A stretch of DNA of 39,162 nucleotides, from contig MNUP01000075.1 in NCBI GenBank assembly GCA_001871075.1, positions 1 to 39,162 on the forward strand. The letters are read 5' to 3'. Position numbers and translations under genes: made by a program. Positions 16,716 to 23,746 of the stretch are shown piece after piece. A model generated the notes under the pieces. It saw nothing but the letters and a program-made list of their open reading frames with translations, was not told the DNA's origin and did no database searches. Each line of letters begins with the position of its first letter. Within the stretch, counting starts at the first letter, position 1. This stretch comes from Candidatus Desantisbacteria bacterium CG1_02_49_89. GTDB taxonomy: Bacteria; Desantisbacteria; UBA1551.

Positions 16716-17980
16716 ACATAACGGAGAAGATACTTTCGGCGCACTGCGGGAGAAGGAATGTAAGCCCGGGCGAATTCATAGAGGCGGATGTTGACCTTGC
16801 TCTGGGCAATGATATTACCGCGCCCCTTGCGATAATGGAGTTTAATAAACTTGGCCTGAAGCGGGTGTTTGACAGGAACAGGATCGTGCTTGTTTCCGAC
16901 CATTTCATTCCCGCCAAAGATATCAAAAGCGCAGGCCAGGCAAGGATGCTGAAGGATTTTTCGGAGAAACACGGCATAAAACGTTATTTTGAGCTTGGAA
17001 GGATGGGGGTGGAGCACGCACTCCTTCCCGAGCAGGGGTTTGTCAGTCCGGGAAACCTTATAATCGGCGCGGATTCCCATACCTGCACATACGGGGCGCT
17101 CGGGGCTTTTTCCACTGGCGTTGGCAGCACTGATCTTGCCGCGGTATTCGCAACAGGAAAGATATGGCTGAAGATCCCGGAAAGCATCAGGTTCATATAC
17201 CGGGGCAGGGCAGGGAAGTGGGTAGGCGGCAAGGACTTTATACTCTTTACGATCGCAAAAATAGGGGTTGACGGCGCGTCATACTGTGCGATGGAATTCA
17301 CAGGTGAGGCAATATCGTCTCTGGGAATGTCAGACAGGCTTGCGATGTGCAATATGGCGATTGAAGCTGGAGGGAAGAACGGGATTGTTCCGCCTGACAT
17401 GACTACTTTGAAATATCTTAACAAATTGAAAATTGTAAATTGTAAATTGAAAATTGTAAATTTAGGGAGCGATAAAGACGCAAAATATAAAAAGACAATA
17501 GAGATAGACGCGGCGAAGATAAGGCCGTTCGTGGCGTGCCCGCCGCTGCCTTCAAGAGGCAAACCCGCGGATGAGCTGGGAAAGGTAAAAATAGACCAGG
17601 CGTTCGTAGGTTCGTGCACGAACGGCAGGATAGAGGACCTGCGCCTGGCAGCATCGGTGCTTAGAGGGCGTAAGGTAAAGAGCGGAGTCCGTTTTATTGT
17701 AAGCCCTGCCACGCAGGCAATGTACCTGCAAGCCCTGAAAGAAGGCCTGCTCGAGCTTTTCACAAAAGCAGGAGGGACCGTTTGCACGCCAAGCTGCGGA
17801 CCCTGCCTTGGAGGCCACTGCGGGGTGCTGGGGGCAGGAGAGGTCTGTATTGCGACAACGAACAGGAATTTCATAGGCAGGATGGGAGACCTGAAAAGCA
17901 GCGTATACCTGGCTAACGCGGCTGTTGTCGCGGCTTCCGCGATCAAGGGCCGAATAACAAGCCCGGCAGAAATAATTTAG
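16712..17980 (+). CDS. leuC: 3-isopropylmalate dehydratase large subunit (LeuC, archaeal/HACN-type)
   Basis: 422 residues from ATG 16712, which overlaps the previous stop by 4 nt. It is an aconitase-family [4Fe-4S] dehydratase; cluster ligands are C302 (GSCTNG), C362 and C365 (SCGPC). Other family motifs are GADSHTCTYGALGAF and CIATTNRNFIGRMG. The length fits the roughly 420-residue LeuC/homoaconitase type rather than the 465-residue enterobacterial type. Residues about 238-250 (KLKIVNCKLKIVN) are encoded by a heptad repeat. Its partner leuD is 128 nt downstream. leuA and leuB are absent, so isopropylmalate is likely but not certain as substrate. Confidence 0.9.
   Translation: MNITEKILSAHCGRRNVSPGEFIEADVDLALGNDITAPLAIMEFNKLGLKRVFDRNRIVLVSDHFIPAKDIKSAGQARMLKDFSEKHGIKRYFELGRMGVEHALLPEQGFVSPGNLIIGADSHTCTYGALGAFSTGVGSTDLAAVFATGKIWLKIPESIRFIYRGRAGKWVGGKDFILFTIAKIGVDGASYCAMEFTGEAISSLGMSDRLAMCNMAIEAGGKNGIVPPDMTTLKYLNKLKIVNCKLKIVNLGSDKDAKYKKTIEIDAAKIRPFVACPPLPSRGKPADELGKVKIDQAFVGSCTNGRIEDLRLAASVLRGRKVKSGVRFIVSPATQAMYLQALKEGLLELFTKAGGTVCTPSCGPCLGGHCGVLGAGEVCIATTNRNFIGRMGDLKSSVYLANAAVVAASAIKGRITSPAEII
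17423..17463 (+). repeat. Heptad array AAATTGW x6 inside leuC
   Basis: Six in-phase 7-nt units: AAATTGA, AAATTGT, AAATTGT, AAATTGA, AAATTGT, AAATTT. It spans about 42 nt, a multiple of three, and encodes KLKIVNCKLKIVN in a likely surface loop before the FVACPP segment. AT content is far above the surrounding gene. Confidence 0.92.
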
Positions 17981-18096
17981 CCACTGAATCCACTGAACAC
18001 ACTGAGTTTTGTAACTCAGGGCTTCAGCCCTGATATCAAACCTAAAGGTTTGAGTTACAGTAAAAAATTCTCAGTGAACTCAGTGTCCTCAGTGGC
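17981..18096 (+). repeat. Composite repeat filling the leuC-leuD gap
   Basis: The gap begins, straight after the leuC stop, with three 9-nt units (CCACTGAAT, CCACTGAAC, ACACTGAGT). It ends with three more in inverted orientation (CTCAGTGAA, CTCAGTGTC, CTCAGTGGC; 18070-18096). Between them GTAACTC (18011-18017) pairs with GAGTTAC (18052-18058), enclosing two hairpins: AGGGCTTCAGCCCT (18018-18031) and AAACC/GGTTT (18038-18051). The whole could fold as a cloverleaf with the inverted arrays as its outer stem. The central GTAACTCAGGGC palindrome recurs near 34043 and 37199. Confidence 0.85.
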
Positions 18097-18108
18097 AAAA
18101 GGATTGTA

Positions 18109-18645
18109 ATGAAGATCAGGGGAAGGGCGTGGAAATTTGGGGATAACGTTAATACTGACGAGATAATACCCGCGAAATATCTCAACATCTCAGACGCGGA
18201 AGAGCTGGCAAAGCACTGCATGGCAGGCATAGACCAGGGATTCTGCGCAAGGGTCAGAAAGGGAGATATTATTATCGCGGGCAGGAATTTCGGGTGCGGC
18301 TCCTCCAGGGAGCACGCCCCTCTTTCCATTAAGGCCTGCGGCGTATCCTGCGTGATAGCCAGGTCTTTTGCCCGCATATTCTTCAGGAACAGCATAAACA
18401 TAGGGCTTCCCATACTTGAATGCAGGGAAGCGGATAAAATAAAGCAGGGCGACACGGTTTCCATAGACCTTGCAAAAGGCGTTATCGAGGATCTGACAAG
18501 AAAGAAGATCTACGAGACAGCGCCTTTTCCGGCTTTCATGCAGGGCATTGTGGATGCAGGCGGGCTTATGAATTATACGGCAAAAAAAATGCAAAAGTCA
18601 AATTGCAAATTGTCCCTAAGGGATTCCCGCATCTTGTCCAGATAG
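18109..18645 (+). CDS. leuD: 3-isopropylmalate dehydratase small subunit (LeuD)
   Basis: 178 residues; swivel-domain subunit that completes the LeuC dehydratase. Family motifs are DNVNTDEIIPAKYL, GRNFGCGSSREHAP and FRNSINIGLP. LeuD proteins of this type normally end just after GLMNYT; here the frame continues for about 20 residues (KKMQKSNCKLSLRDSRILSR) encoded by the repeat that begins near 18593. The extension is therefore probably acquired. AAAAGGA (18097-18103) directly after the 9-nt array serves as a Shine-Dalgarno for the ATG. Confidence 0.92.
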   Translation: MKIRGRAWKFGDNVNTDEIIPAKYLNISDAEELAKHCMAGIDQGFCARVRKGDIIIAGRNFGCGSSREHAPLSIKACGVSCVIARSFARIFFRNSINIGLPILECREADKIKQGDTVSIDLAKGVIEDLTRKKIYETAPFPAFMQGIVDAGGLMNYTAKKMQKSNCKLSLRDSRILSR

Positions 18646-18718
18646 GTAATCGGGACTGCGGGAATAAAAGTCAAATTTTTACAAATTTAATATTTGCAAT
18701 TTAAAATTTGAAATTTGA
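18593..18718 (+). repeat. Repeat element overlapping leuD 3' end and running to pilD
   Basis: A 12-nt direct repeat AAAAGTCAAATT (18593-18604 and 18666-18677) flanks a 61-nt palindromic element with TCCC/GGGA and TCCCGCA/TGCGGGA stems. After the second copy come five in-phase heptads (AATTTAA, TATTTGC, AATTTAA, AATTTGA, AATTTGA; 18684-18718) that end 1 nt before the pilD ATG. The direct repeats could be a target-site duplication or just part of an older array. Confidence 0.8.
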
Positions 18719-18719
18719 A

Positions 18720-19490
18720 ATGAATATTTTGTATGGAGTGATCGTATTCGTGTTCGGGCTGACAATAGGGAGTTTCCTTAACGTCTGCATATACAGGATG
18801 CCCAGGGGAGAATCTATTGTTTCGCCCGGTTCACACTGCCCGGACTGCAATCATCCGCTGGGCGTGTGGGACCTTATACCCCTGATAAGCTTTATCGCTC
18901 TGGGCATGAAGTGCAGGTACTGTAAAAAAGAAATTTCGCCAAGATATTTTTTCGTAGAGCTGGGAACAGGGGTGATGTTTCTCGCGGTTTTCGCCAGGTT
19001 CTTCATATATGAGAATAACCCTCTGGCTTTTGTTTCGTACCTGGTGCTGTGCAGCGCCCTTATCGTTATAACTTTCATTGACCTGGAACATAAAATAATA
19101 CCTGACAAGATAACGTATCCCGGGATGATAGCAGGAATATTCATAAGCATTTTTACGCGTTCGTTCCTGCCTTCGGTGCTCGGGCTGCTGATAGGCGGGG
19201 GCATACTGCTTTTTATCGTGGTTGTATCCAGGGGAGGGATGGGCGGAGGGGACGTGAAGCTTGCCGCAATGCTGGGAGCGTTCCTGGGCTGGAAGCTTAT
19301 ATTTCTCAATCTTTTTCTTGCGTTCCTTCTGGGCGGAATAGCCGCGGTGATACTTCTTATTATGAAAAAGAAGGGCAGGAAAGATTATATACCGTTCGGC
19401 CCGTACCTTGCGATCGCGGGGATGATCACGGTTTTCTGGGGAGACCGTTTACTTTCGATCTTTTTACCATTTCTGGCGCAAACGCATTAA
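18720..19490 (+). CDS. pilD: Prepilin peptidase (type IV leader peptidase, PilD/GspO)
   Basis: 256 residues, polytopic inner-membrane aspartic protease that cleaves and N-methylates type IV pilin-like proteins. The zinc-type tetracysteine cytoplasmic loop is CPDC...CRYC. The catalytic aspartates lie in FIDLEHKIIPD and in GGMGGGDVKL. GSFLNVCIYRMPRGESIV near the N terminus is also diagnostic. I chose ATG 18720; a TTG at 18708 lies inside the heptad array. There is no Shine-Dalgarno, only the AT-rich array. No pilin genes are in the window. A DNA-uptake link with the ComEA-like protein is possible. Confidence 0.94.
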   Translation: MNILYGVIVFVFGLTIGSFLNVCIYRMPRGESIVSPGSHCPDCNHPLGVWDLIPLISFIALGMKCRYCKKEISPRYFFVELGTGVMFLAVFARFFIYENNPLAFVSYLVLCSALIVITFIDLEHKIIPDKITYPGMIAGIFISIFTRSFLPSVLGLLIGGGILLFIVVVSRGGMGGGDVKLAAMLGAFLGWKLIFLNLFLAFLLGGIAAVILLIMKKKGRKDYIPFGPYLAIAGMITVFWGDRLLSIFLPFLAQTH

Positions 19491-19549
19491 ATTTGGCTTT
19501 CTAACCTTTTTAACCATATTAGTTTTTCGTTGTATAATGGGAGAAAAAA

Positions 19550-20653
19550 ATGATAAAATTCATAACAGCGGGAGAATCTCACGGTAAGGGGATCGTAGCG
19601 GTTATAGAAGGCATACCCGCGCACCTGCGTCTGGGCGAGGAAGACATAAATGTAGAGCTCAAAAGGCGGCAGATGGGATATGGCAGGGGAGCCAGGATGA
19701 AGATAGAACTGGACCGCGCTGAGATATTAAGTGGTGTCAGGAAAGGCGAGACCCTGGGTTCGCCTATCGCTGTTGCTGTCTGGAACAGGGACTGGCACAA
19801 TAAACCGATGAGCCCGGTATTCGTTCCAAGGCCGGGTCATGCTGACCTTGCAGGCGCATTAAAATACAGCCAGCAGGATATCAGGAATGTATGGGAAAGG
19901 GCAAGCGCAAGGGAGACCGCGGGACGAGTCGCAGCCGGGGCTGTTGCCAGGAAACTGCTTGGGGAATTCGGCATAGAGATCCTGAGCCATATTGTCGGAA
20001 TAGGATATATTTCTATTGATACAACAGGAATTAGATTAGAGCTATTGAAAAAACAGATTAAATCTGCCGATAAGGCACCTGTAAGATGCGTGAACAAAGA
20101 AGCTGCCAAGGAGATGATAAGGCAGATAGACGAGGCACGGGCAAAAGGGGATACTCTTGGAGGGATGTTCGAAATTATTGCGCTGGGGGTGCCTGCAGGG
20201 CTTGGAACCTATGTCCAGTGGGACGCGCGCCTTGATATGAAGCTTGCCGGAGCCCTGATGAGCATTCCGGGCATACGCGGGGTCGAGATAGGCCTGGGTT
20301 TTGAATCAGCTGGGATGAAAGGTTCTGAAGTCCATGATGAAATTGCCTACAAGGGAAGGTTCACGCGCAAGACCAATAATGCTGGCGGGATCGAAGGCGG
20401 CATTTCAAACGGCGAACCGATAATCCTGAGGGCTGCGATGAAACCTATACCCAGTCTTGCAAAGCCGCTTTGGTCAGTGAACCTGAAAACAAAGAGATCC
20501 GCGAAGGCGCCTGTGCTCCGAGCTGATGTTTGCGCTGTGCCTGCCGCAGGCGTGGTGGGCGAAGCCATGGCCGCGATTGAGCTTGCGTCCGCTATGACGG
20601 ATAGGTTCAGTGGCGATACACTGCAGGAAATGAAAAGGCATTTTAAAGCATAG
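19550..20653 (+). CDS. aroC: Chorismate synthase
   Basis: 367 residues, full length. It converts 5-enolpyruvylshikimate-3-phosphate to chorismate using reduced FMN. Signatures are TAGESHGKGIVAVIEGIP at the N terminus, the arginine-rich RRQMGYGRGARM, and ARETAGRVAAGAVARKLL. GGGAG (19539-19543) lies 6 nt before the ATG. A TATAAT at 19533-19538 overlaps the Shine-Dalgarno zone and is too close to act as a normal promoter. The next shikimate genes, aroK and aroD, lie 3.1 kb away beyond an AT-rich island, so an aro cluster seems to have been split. Confidence 0.96.
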   Translation: MIKFITAGESHGKGIVAVIEGIPAHLRLGEEDINVELKRRQMGYGRGARMKIELDRAEILSGVRKGETLGSPIAVAVWNRDWHNKPMSPVFVPRPGHADLAGALKYSQQDIRNVWERASARETAGRVAAGAVARKLLGEFGIEILSHIVGIGYISIDTTGIRLELLKKQIKSADKAPVRCVNKEAAKEMIRQIDEARAKGDTLGGMFEIIALGVPAGLGTYVQWDARLDMKLAGALMSIPGIRGVEIGLGFESAGMKGSEVHDEIAYKGRFTRKTNNAGGIEGGISNGEPIILRAAMKPIPSLAKPLWSVNLKTKRSAKAPVLRADVCAVPAAGVVGEAMAAIELASAMTDRFSGDTLQEMKRHFKA

Positions 20654-20858
20654 CCTGTCATTGCGACTTCGCCCCGATTACCATCGGGGTGAGGAAGCAA
20701 TCTAATGTTAAGAAGGGATGTTACGTTTTGTAGGGGCGTGATTCATCACTCCCGAGATGTAGCGGTGCCTGCCCGCCAGTCAGTTTGGTGGGCGATTTAT
20801 CGCACGTTTCCTCCAATAGAGCACTGGGTTATCACCAGATAGAGATTTGTTCACCCCT
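20654..20858 (+). repeat. Intergenic cluster of dispersed palindromes after aroC
   Basis: Three inverted repeats are visible. The first has outer arms ATTGC/GCAAT (20660-20664, 20697-20701) around CCCCGAT/ATCGGGG (20672-20689); it has the TGTCATTGCGA...GAAGCAATCT layout found as a dispersed repeat in many bacteria. The second is GTGAT/ATCAC within TAGGGGCGTGATTCATCAC (about 20732-20750). The third is GCCCGCCA/TGGTGGGC (20771-20793), related to the CCCGCC palindromes after queA and in leuS. No T run follows any of them. They mark the left edge of the AT-rich island. Confidence 0.7.
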
Positions 20859-20873
20859 GGAGGTGATTGAGTC

Positions 20874-21050
20874 ATGAAAGAACCAAAAGCAATGAGAGAA
20901 ATCCATGAGATAATGGAGAAGATTTACGAAGAGGAAAAGCACTTGACTCCCGAAGAAAGAGTTAAAAAAATCAATAAAGAGTCAGAAGAGTTTATTAAAA
21001 AGCATAACCTTAACTTAAAACGGGTGGCAAGAAAGCCCGTTCGTATATAA
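20874..21050 (+). CDS. Small antitoxin-like protein without a toxin partner
   Basis: 58 residues, starting MKEPKAMREIHEIMEKIY and ending RKPVRI. It is highly charged and helical, with the TPEERVKKINKESEEFIKKHNL segment that I associate with small type II antitoxins. A very strong Shine-Dalgarno, GGAGGTGA (20859-20866), lies 7 nt before the ATG. No toxin frame follows within the next 280 nt. It is either an orphan or the remnant of a toxin-antitoxin pair. The assignment rests on general resemblance only. Confidence 0.6.
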   Translation: MKEPKAMREIHEIMEKIYEEEKHLTPEERVKKINKESEEFIKKHNLNLKRVARKPVRI

Positions 21051-21336
21051 AAATTGTCGCCTATAAATTCCTTTTCCATATGGACGCCTTTAGGGAATAC
21101 TTTTGAAAATTAAAGTAACTCACAACTAAATACCTGACACCATAATTTTCTGAAAGCATTTTCTTTTGCAATATAACCATTCCAATCCTTAGAAGGATAA
21201 TTAAGTATTGTGTCCCCGGAATTTTTGTCCCCGGAATTTTATTCATGGAAATATTGAAAATGAAAAAAATAAAGGAATCGATAAGTAGAATTTTATATAC
21301 AAGAAGGTTATACAGACAAGCAAAAAAGGAGAAGAA
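21051..21336. other. AT-rich gap between antitoxin-like gene and restriction gene
   Basis: About 286 nt with no convincing gene. It holds one perfect tandem 15-nt duplication, TGTCCCCGGAATTTT (21211-21240), a phrase often seen next to transposase genes in environmental genomes, though no transposase is present. A 35-codon frame starting at ATG 21245 overlaps the restriction-gene start and is unsupported. Base composition is clearly more AT-rich than the flanking aro genes. Confidence 0.6.
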
Positions 21337-21969
21337 ATGGTTAATCACTTGATAGAGATATTTAAAGATGAAAAATTGGTAGATAAAATTAAGGTGCGTC
21401 TGCCGCATTTATTTCAGCTCGCGGAATTAGAAAGTTCAAGAGCGGGAAAAATTGGAATGGAGGTAGGATCAGTTAGAGAAAGGATAGTAGCAGCTCTACT
21501 TATTTATAAATTTGGTGAAAAAAATGTTGAAACTGAAATTCCCATAACAGAGGCAGAAGTTGATGTAAAGTTATTCGGGTCTCCGATTTCCATAAAAACA
21601 ATCACAGGGCAGAGTTTTGGAGGTGTAAAGCTTGTTTGGACTGTAGACGCTCAGAAAGCAAGAGAGTTTTTACAAAACTACCAACCTACCAGTGATATGA
21701 TATTTGTTCAAATTAATTGGAATAATGGCGGAGGTTTTTACCACATTCCTTTAGAAGTTCAAAGAGAAGTTTTCAAAAAGATGGGAAGGCAGAAATATAT
21801 CAAATTGCCGAAAGAAGGTACAAATCCGAGAGGCGCAGAAATGTCAAAAGAAGCATTGGAAGAATTGATAAAACATAAAGATACCAAAAATATCGAGATT
21901 GATTGGAAAAAACAAAAAATAGATTTTGACCCATATAAAAAATGGGTTGATTACTGGAGAGAGGATTAA
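21337..21969 (+). CDS. Type II restriction endonuclease, ThaI-like
   Basis: 210 residues. From memory the pattern LPHLFQLAELESSRAGKIGMEVGSVRERI, then ETEIPITEAEVDVKLFG, resembles the ThaI family (CGCG-cutting). The segment EVDVKLFGSPISIKT could supply the PD-(D/E)xK-type metal-binding residues (Asp72 and Lys82 region). It directly precedes a DNA methyltransferase, with one base between stop and start, which supports a restriction-modification pair. AAGGAG lies about 7 nt before the ATG. High AT content and AGA/AAA-rich codon use differ from neighbouring housekeeping genes, which suggests transfer. Specificity is inferred. Confidence 0.75.
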   Translation: MVNHLIEIFKDEKLVDKIKVRLPHLFQLAELESSRAGKIGMEVGSVRERIVAALLIYKFGEKNVETEIPITEAEVDVKLFGSPISIKTITGQSFGGVKLVWTVDAQKAREFLQNYQPTSDMIFVQINWNNGGGFYHIPLEVQREVFKKMGRQKYIKLPKEGTNPRGAEMSKEALEELIKHKDTKNIEIDWKKQKIDFDPYKKWVDYWRED

Positions 21970-21970
21970 A

Positions 21971-23077
21971 ATGTTAACTACACAAAAAAAATCAGGCACT
22001 AAAACAAGTGCTTTCGGTTCCCCGGGAAGAATTAATCATGATTCCTCTACTTTTTATAATAGTAGATTGTATGAAGGATTGCCAAAAGAAGAATTTACAA
22101 AATATTTTGAAAATCCAATTCCTTCAAAATTCTTGAATAAAATTTTATGCAAAACAAGTGAAAATATGGAAGAATTGCCGGACAATAGCGTTCACCTGAT
22201 GGTTACCTCACCGCCCTATAATGTAGGAAAGGAATATGACGAGAATTTAACTTTAGATGAATATAGGAACTTTTTAAAACGAGTATGGAAAGAAGTTAAG
22301 CGTGTTCTTGTTCCAGGAGGAAGGGTTTGTATTAATGTGGCAAATCTTGGAAGAAAACCCTATATTCCGCTTGATGGTTTTATCATAGATGATATGCTTA
22401 ATTTGGGATTTTTGATGCGAGGTGAAATTATATGGAATAAGGCTTCAAGCGGCAGTCCGTCAACTGCCTGGGGCAGTTGGCTTTCTGCCCAAAATCCAAT
22501 TTTAAGGGATATTCATGAATACATTTTGGTATTTTCAAAAGGAATGTATTCAAGAGGAAATCCAGGGAGAAAAAGCACAATTTCAAAAGAGGAATTTCTT
22601 GAATTCACAAAAAGTATGTGGACCTTTTCTGCAGAGTCGGCGCGAAAAGTAGGTCATCCGGCTCCCTTTCCGGTAGAACTTCCATACAGACTTATTCAAC
22701 TATATACTTATGAAAGAGAGGTTATTCTTGATCCATTTATAGGGAGCGGACAGGTTGCAATCGCAGCTGTTAAAACGAATCGAAATTATGTTGGATATGA
22801 CATCACCGAAGAATATGTAAAGTTAGCGGAGAAGCGAATCAAGGATTTTATCTTGACTTTTAATGCACCCAAATTATTTGAATATAAAACAGACAGAGAT
22901 GGCAAAAGTGAAAAAATTGTATACAATCCAAAACAATTGACGTTATCTGACAATCTTATAGGATATAAAAAAAGAATAGCAAAAAAGAAAAAGGTTGGAA
23001 CGAAACCTAAAAAATCAAGTTTAATAAAAGACCAACTTGCGCATCAAGGGAAAAATGGTATGAATTATCAGAAATAA
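21971..23077 (+). CDS. DNA methyltransferase, probably N4-cytosine (beta class)
   Basis: 368 residues from ATG 21971, one base after the restriction-gene stop, with GAGAGGA close upstream. The catalytic motif is TSPPY (79-83), typical of N4-cytosine enzymes. The SAM-binding motif DPFIGSGQVAIAA comes later, the order of the beta class. It should protect host DNA from the adjacent endonuclease. The last 60 residues are lysine-rich (KKRIAKKKKVGTKPKKS) and overlap a second frame that continues past the stop, so the C terminus may be altered by fusion or insertion. AT-rich like its partner. Confidence 0.88.
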   Translation: MLTTQKKSGTKTSAFGSPGRINHDSSTFYNSRLYEGLPKEEFTKYFENPIPSKFLNKILCKTSENMEELPDNSVHLMVTSPPYNVGKEYDENLTLDEYRNFLKRVWKEVKRVLVPGGRVCINVANLGRKPYIPLDGFIIDDMLNLGFLMRGEIIWNKASSGSPSTAWGSWLSAQNPILRDIHEYILVFSKGMYSRGNPGRKSTISKEEFLEFTKSMWTFSAESARKVGHPAPFPVELPYRLIQLYTYEREVILDPFIGSGQVAIAAVKTNRNYVGYDITEEYVKLAEKRIKDFILTFNAPKLFEYKTDRDGKSEKIVYNPKQLTLSDNLIGYKKRIAKKKKVGTKPKKSSLIKDQLAHQGKNGMNYQK

Positions 23078-23291
23078 AAACTTCAATTTTTTCTAAACTC
23101 TTTATAGATGTATCTCTCGGTTATTACATAAATCCTGAATATTTTCCTATGGACCATACTTTTTTTGGTATAGAACCCTATAAGACACAAGATAAAAGGT
23201 AAAGAGTTTTGGGAAATATAAGAAATCAAAAGAAGGAATAAACATAGATGCCCTTAAGGATATAATAATTGATAAGATTAAAAAGGAGTAG
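23011..23291 (+). pseudogene. Decayed fragments, possibly of another restriction/methylation protein
   Basis: In the frame +2 relative to the methyltransferase, 23011-23202 reads 63 codons with no good start, including RPTCASREKWYELSEI and FIDVSLGYYINPEYFP. The layout R-P-x-C-x-S-R-x-x-W-Y-x-L resembles target-recognition regions of TaqI/Eco57I-type N6 methylases. A different frame, 23196-23291, reads on as KSFGKYKKSKEGINIDALKDIIIDKIKKE before a stop. The two pieces could be one C-terminal fragment with a frameshift. The family is an impression, not a match. Confidence 0.45.
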
Positions 23292-23296
23292 AAGGT

Positions 23297-23668
23297 ATGC
23301 AAATGCTCGGAGAATTCTATAGAGAAAAAATCCTTTCACACAAAGGAACCATTCTTAAATCGCTGGAAAATCATTCCGGAGAAATCAGGATACAGAAGGA
23401 TTTATTTGGATGGAAGCTTTATTCAGGGAAGAATTTCATTGAATGTAAGTCTGAAGAAGAGGCACGTTATTTAAAAGTCTTTCTTGAGGCAGGTTTAACT
23501 GAGGTTCGTGTTCCAAAAGACGATGAATATCTGAATAATATTCTTCCTGAACTTGAGAAATTAAAAATAAAAATTGATAAAATCATAAATTCATACCTTG
23601 AGACCATTATGAGTCGCAAAGTAAGGAATGAACTATTAGCCAAAGTTTGGGCTGACATTTTAAAATAA
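23297..23668 (+). CDS. Hypothetical protein in the restriction island
   Basis: 123 residues, family not recognised. The N-terminal half reads like a small beta-rich domain (EIRIQKDLFGWKLYSGKNFIECKSEEEARYLKVFLEAG). The C-terminal half is helical and charged (ILPELEKLKIKIDKIINSYLETIMSRKVRNELLAKVW). AAGGAG (23283-23288) lies 8 nt before the ATG, so it is probably expressed. Its AT-rich codon use matches the restriction and methylase genes. Directly before it are the decayed fragments, so it may have belonged with that lost gene. No function is proposed. Confidence 0.7.
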   Translation: MQMLGEFYREKILSHKGTILKSLENHSGEIRIQKDLFGWKLYSGKNFIECKSEEEARYLKVFLEAGLTEVRVPKDDEYLNNILPELEKLKIKIDKIINSYLETIMSRKVRNELLAKVWADILK

Positions 23669-23707
23669 GCATAAATTCTAATAGGAAGAAGTAAATAAAA
23701 TATTAAA

Positions 23708-23737
23708 ATCTGTGGTTATCTGTGAAAATCAGTGTCA
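23708..23737 (+). repeat. Decad array before aroK
   Basis: Three in-phase 10-nt units: ATCTGTGGTT, ATCTGTGAAA, ATCAGTGTCA. The same family appears at 27287-27316 (opposite orientation) and 27346-27375 before accC. It ends 9 nt before the aroK ATG. Confidence 0.88.
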
Positions 23738-23746
23738 ATATCTCTT

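Noticed and set aside
19533-19538. TATAAT as -10 box for aroC
   Set aside because: It abuts the Shine-Dalgarno and would leave almost no leader; no matching -35 box at good spacing.
21245-21352. Short + frame of 35 codons before the endonuclease, considered as a controller peptide
   Set aside because: Overlaps the endonuclease start, has no Shine-Dalgarno and no helix-turn-helix pattern.
21061-21408. Minus-strand frame of 115 codons
   Set aside because: Overlaps the restriction gene start, has low-complexity Phe/Ile-rich content and no ribosome site.
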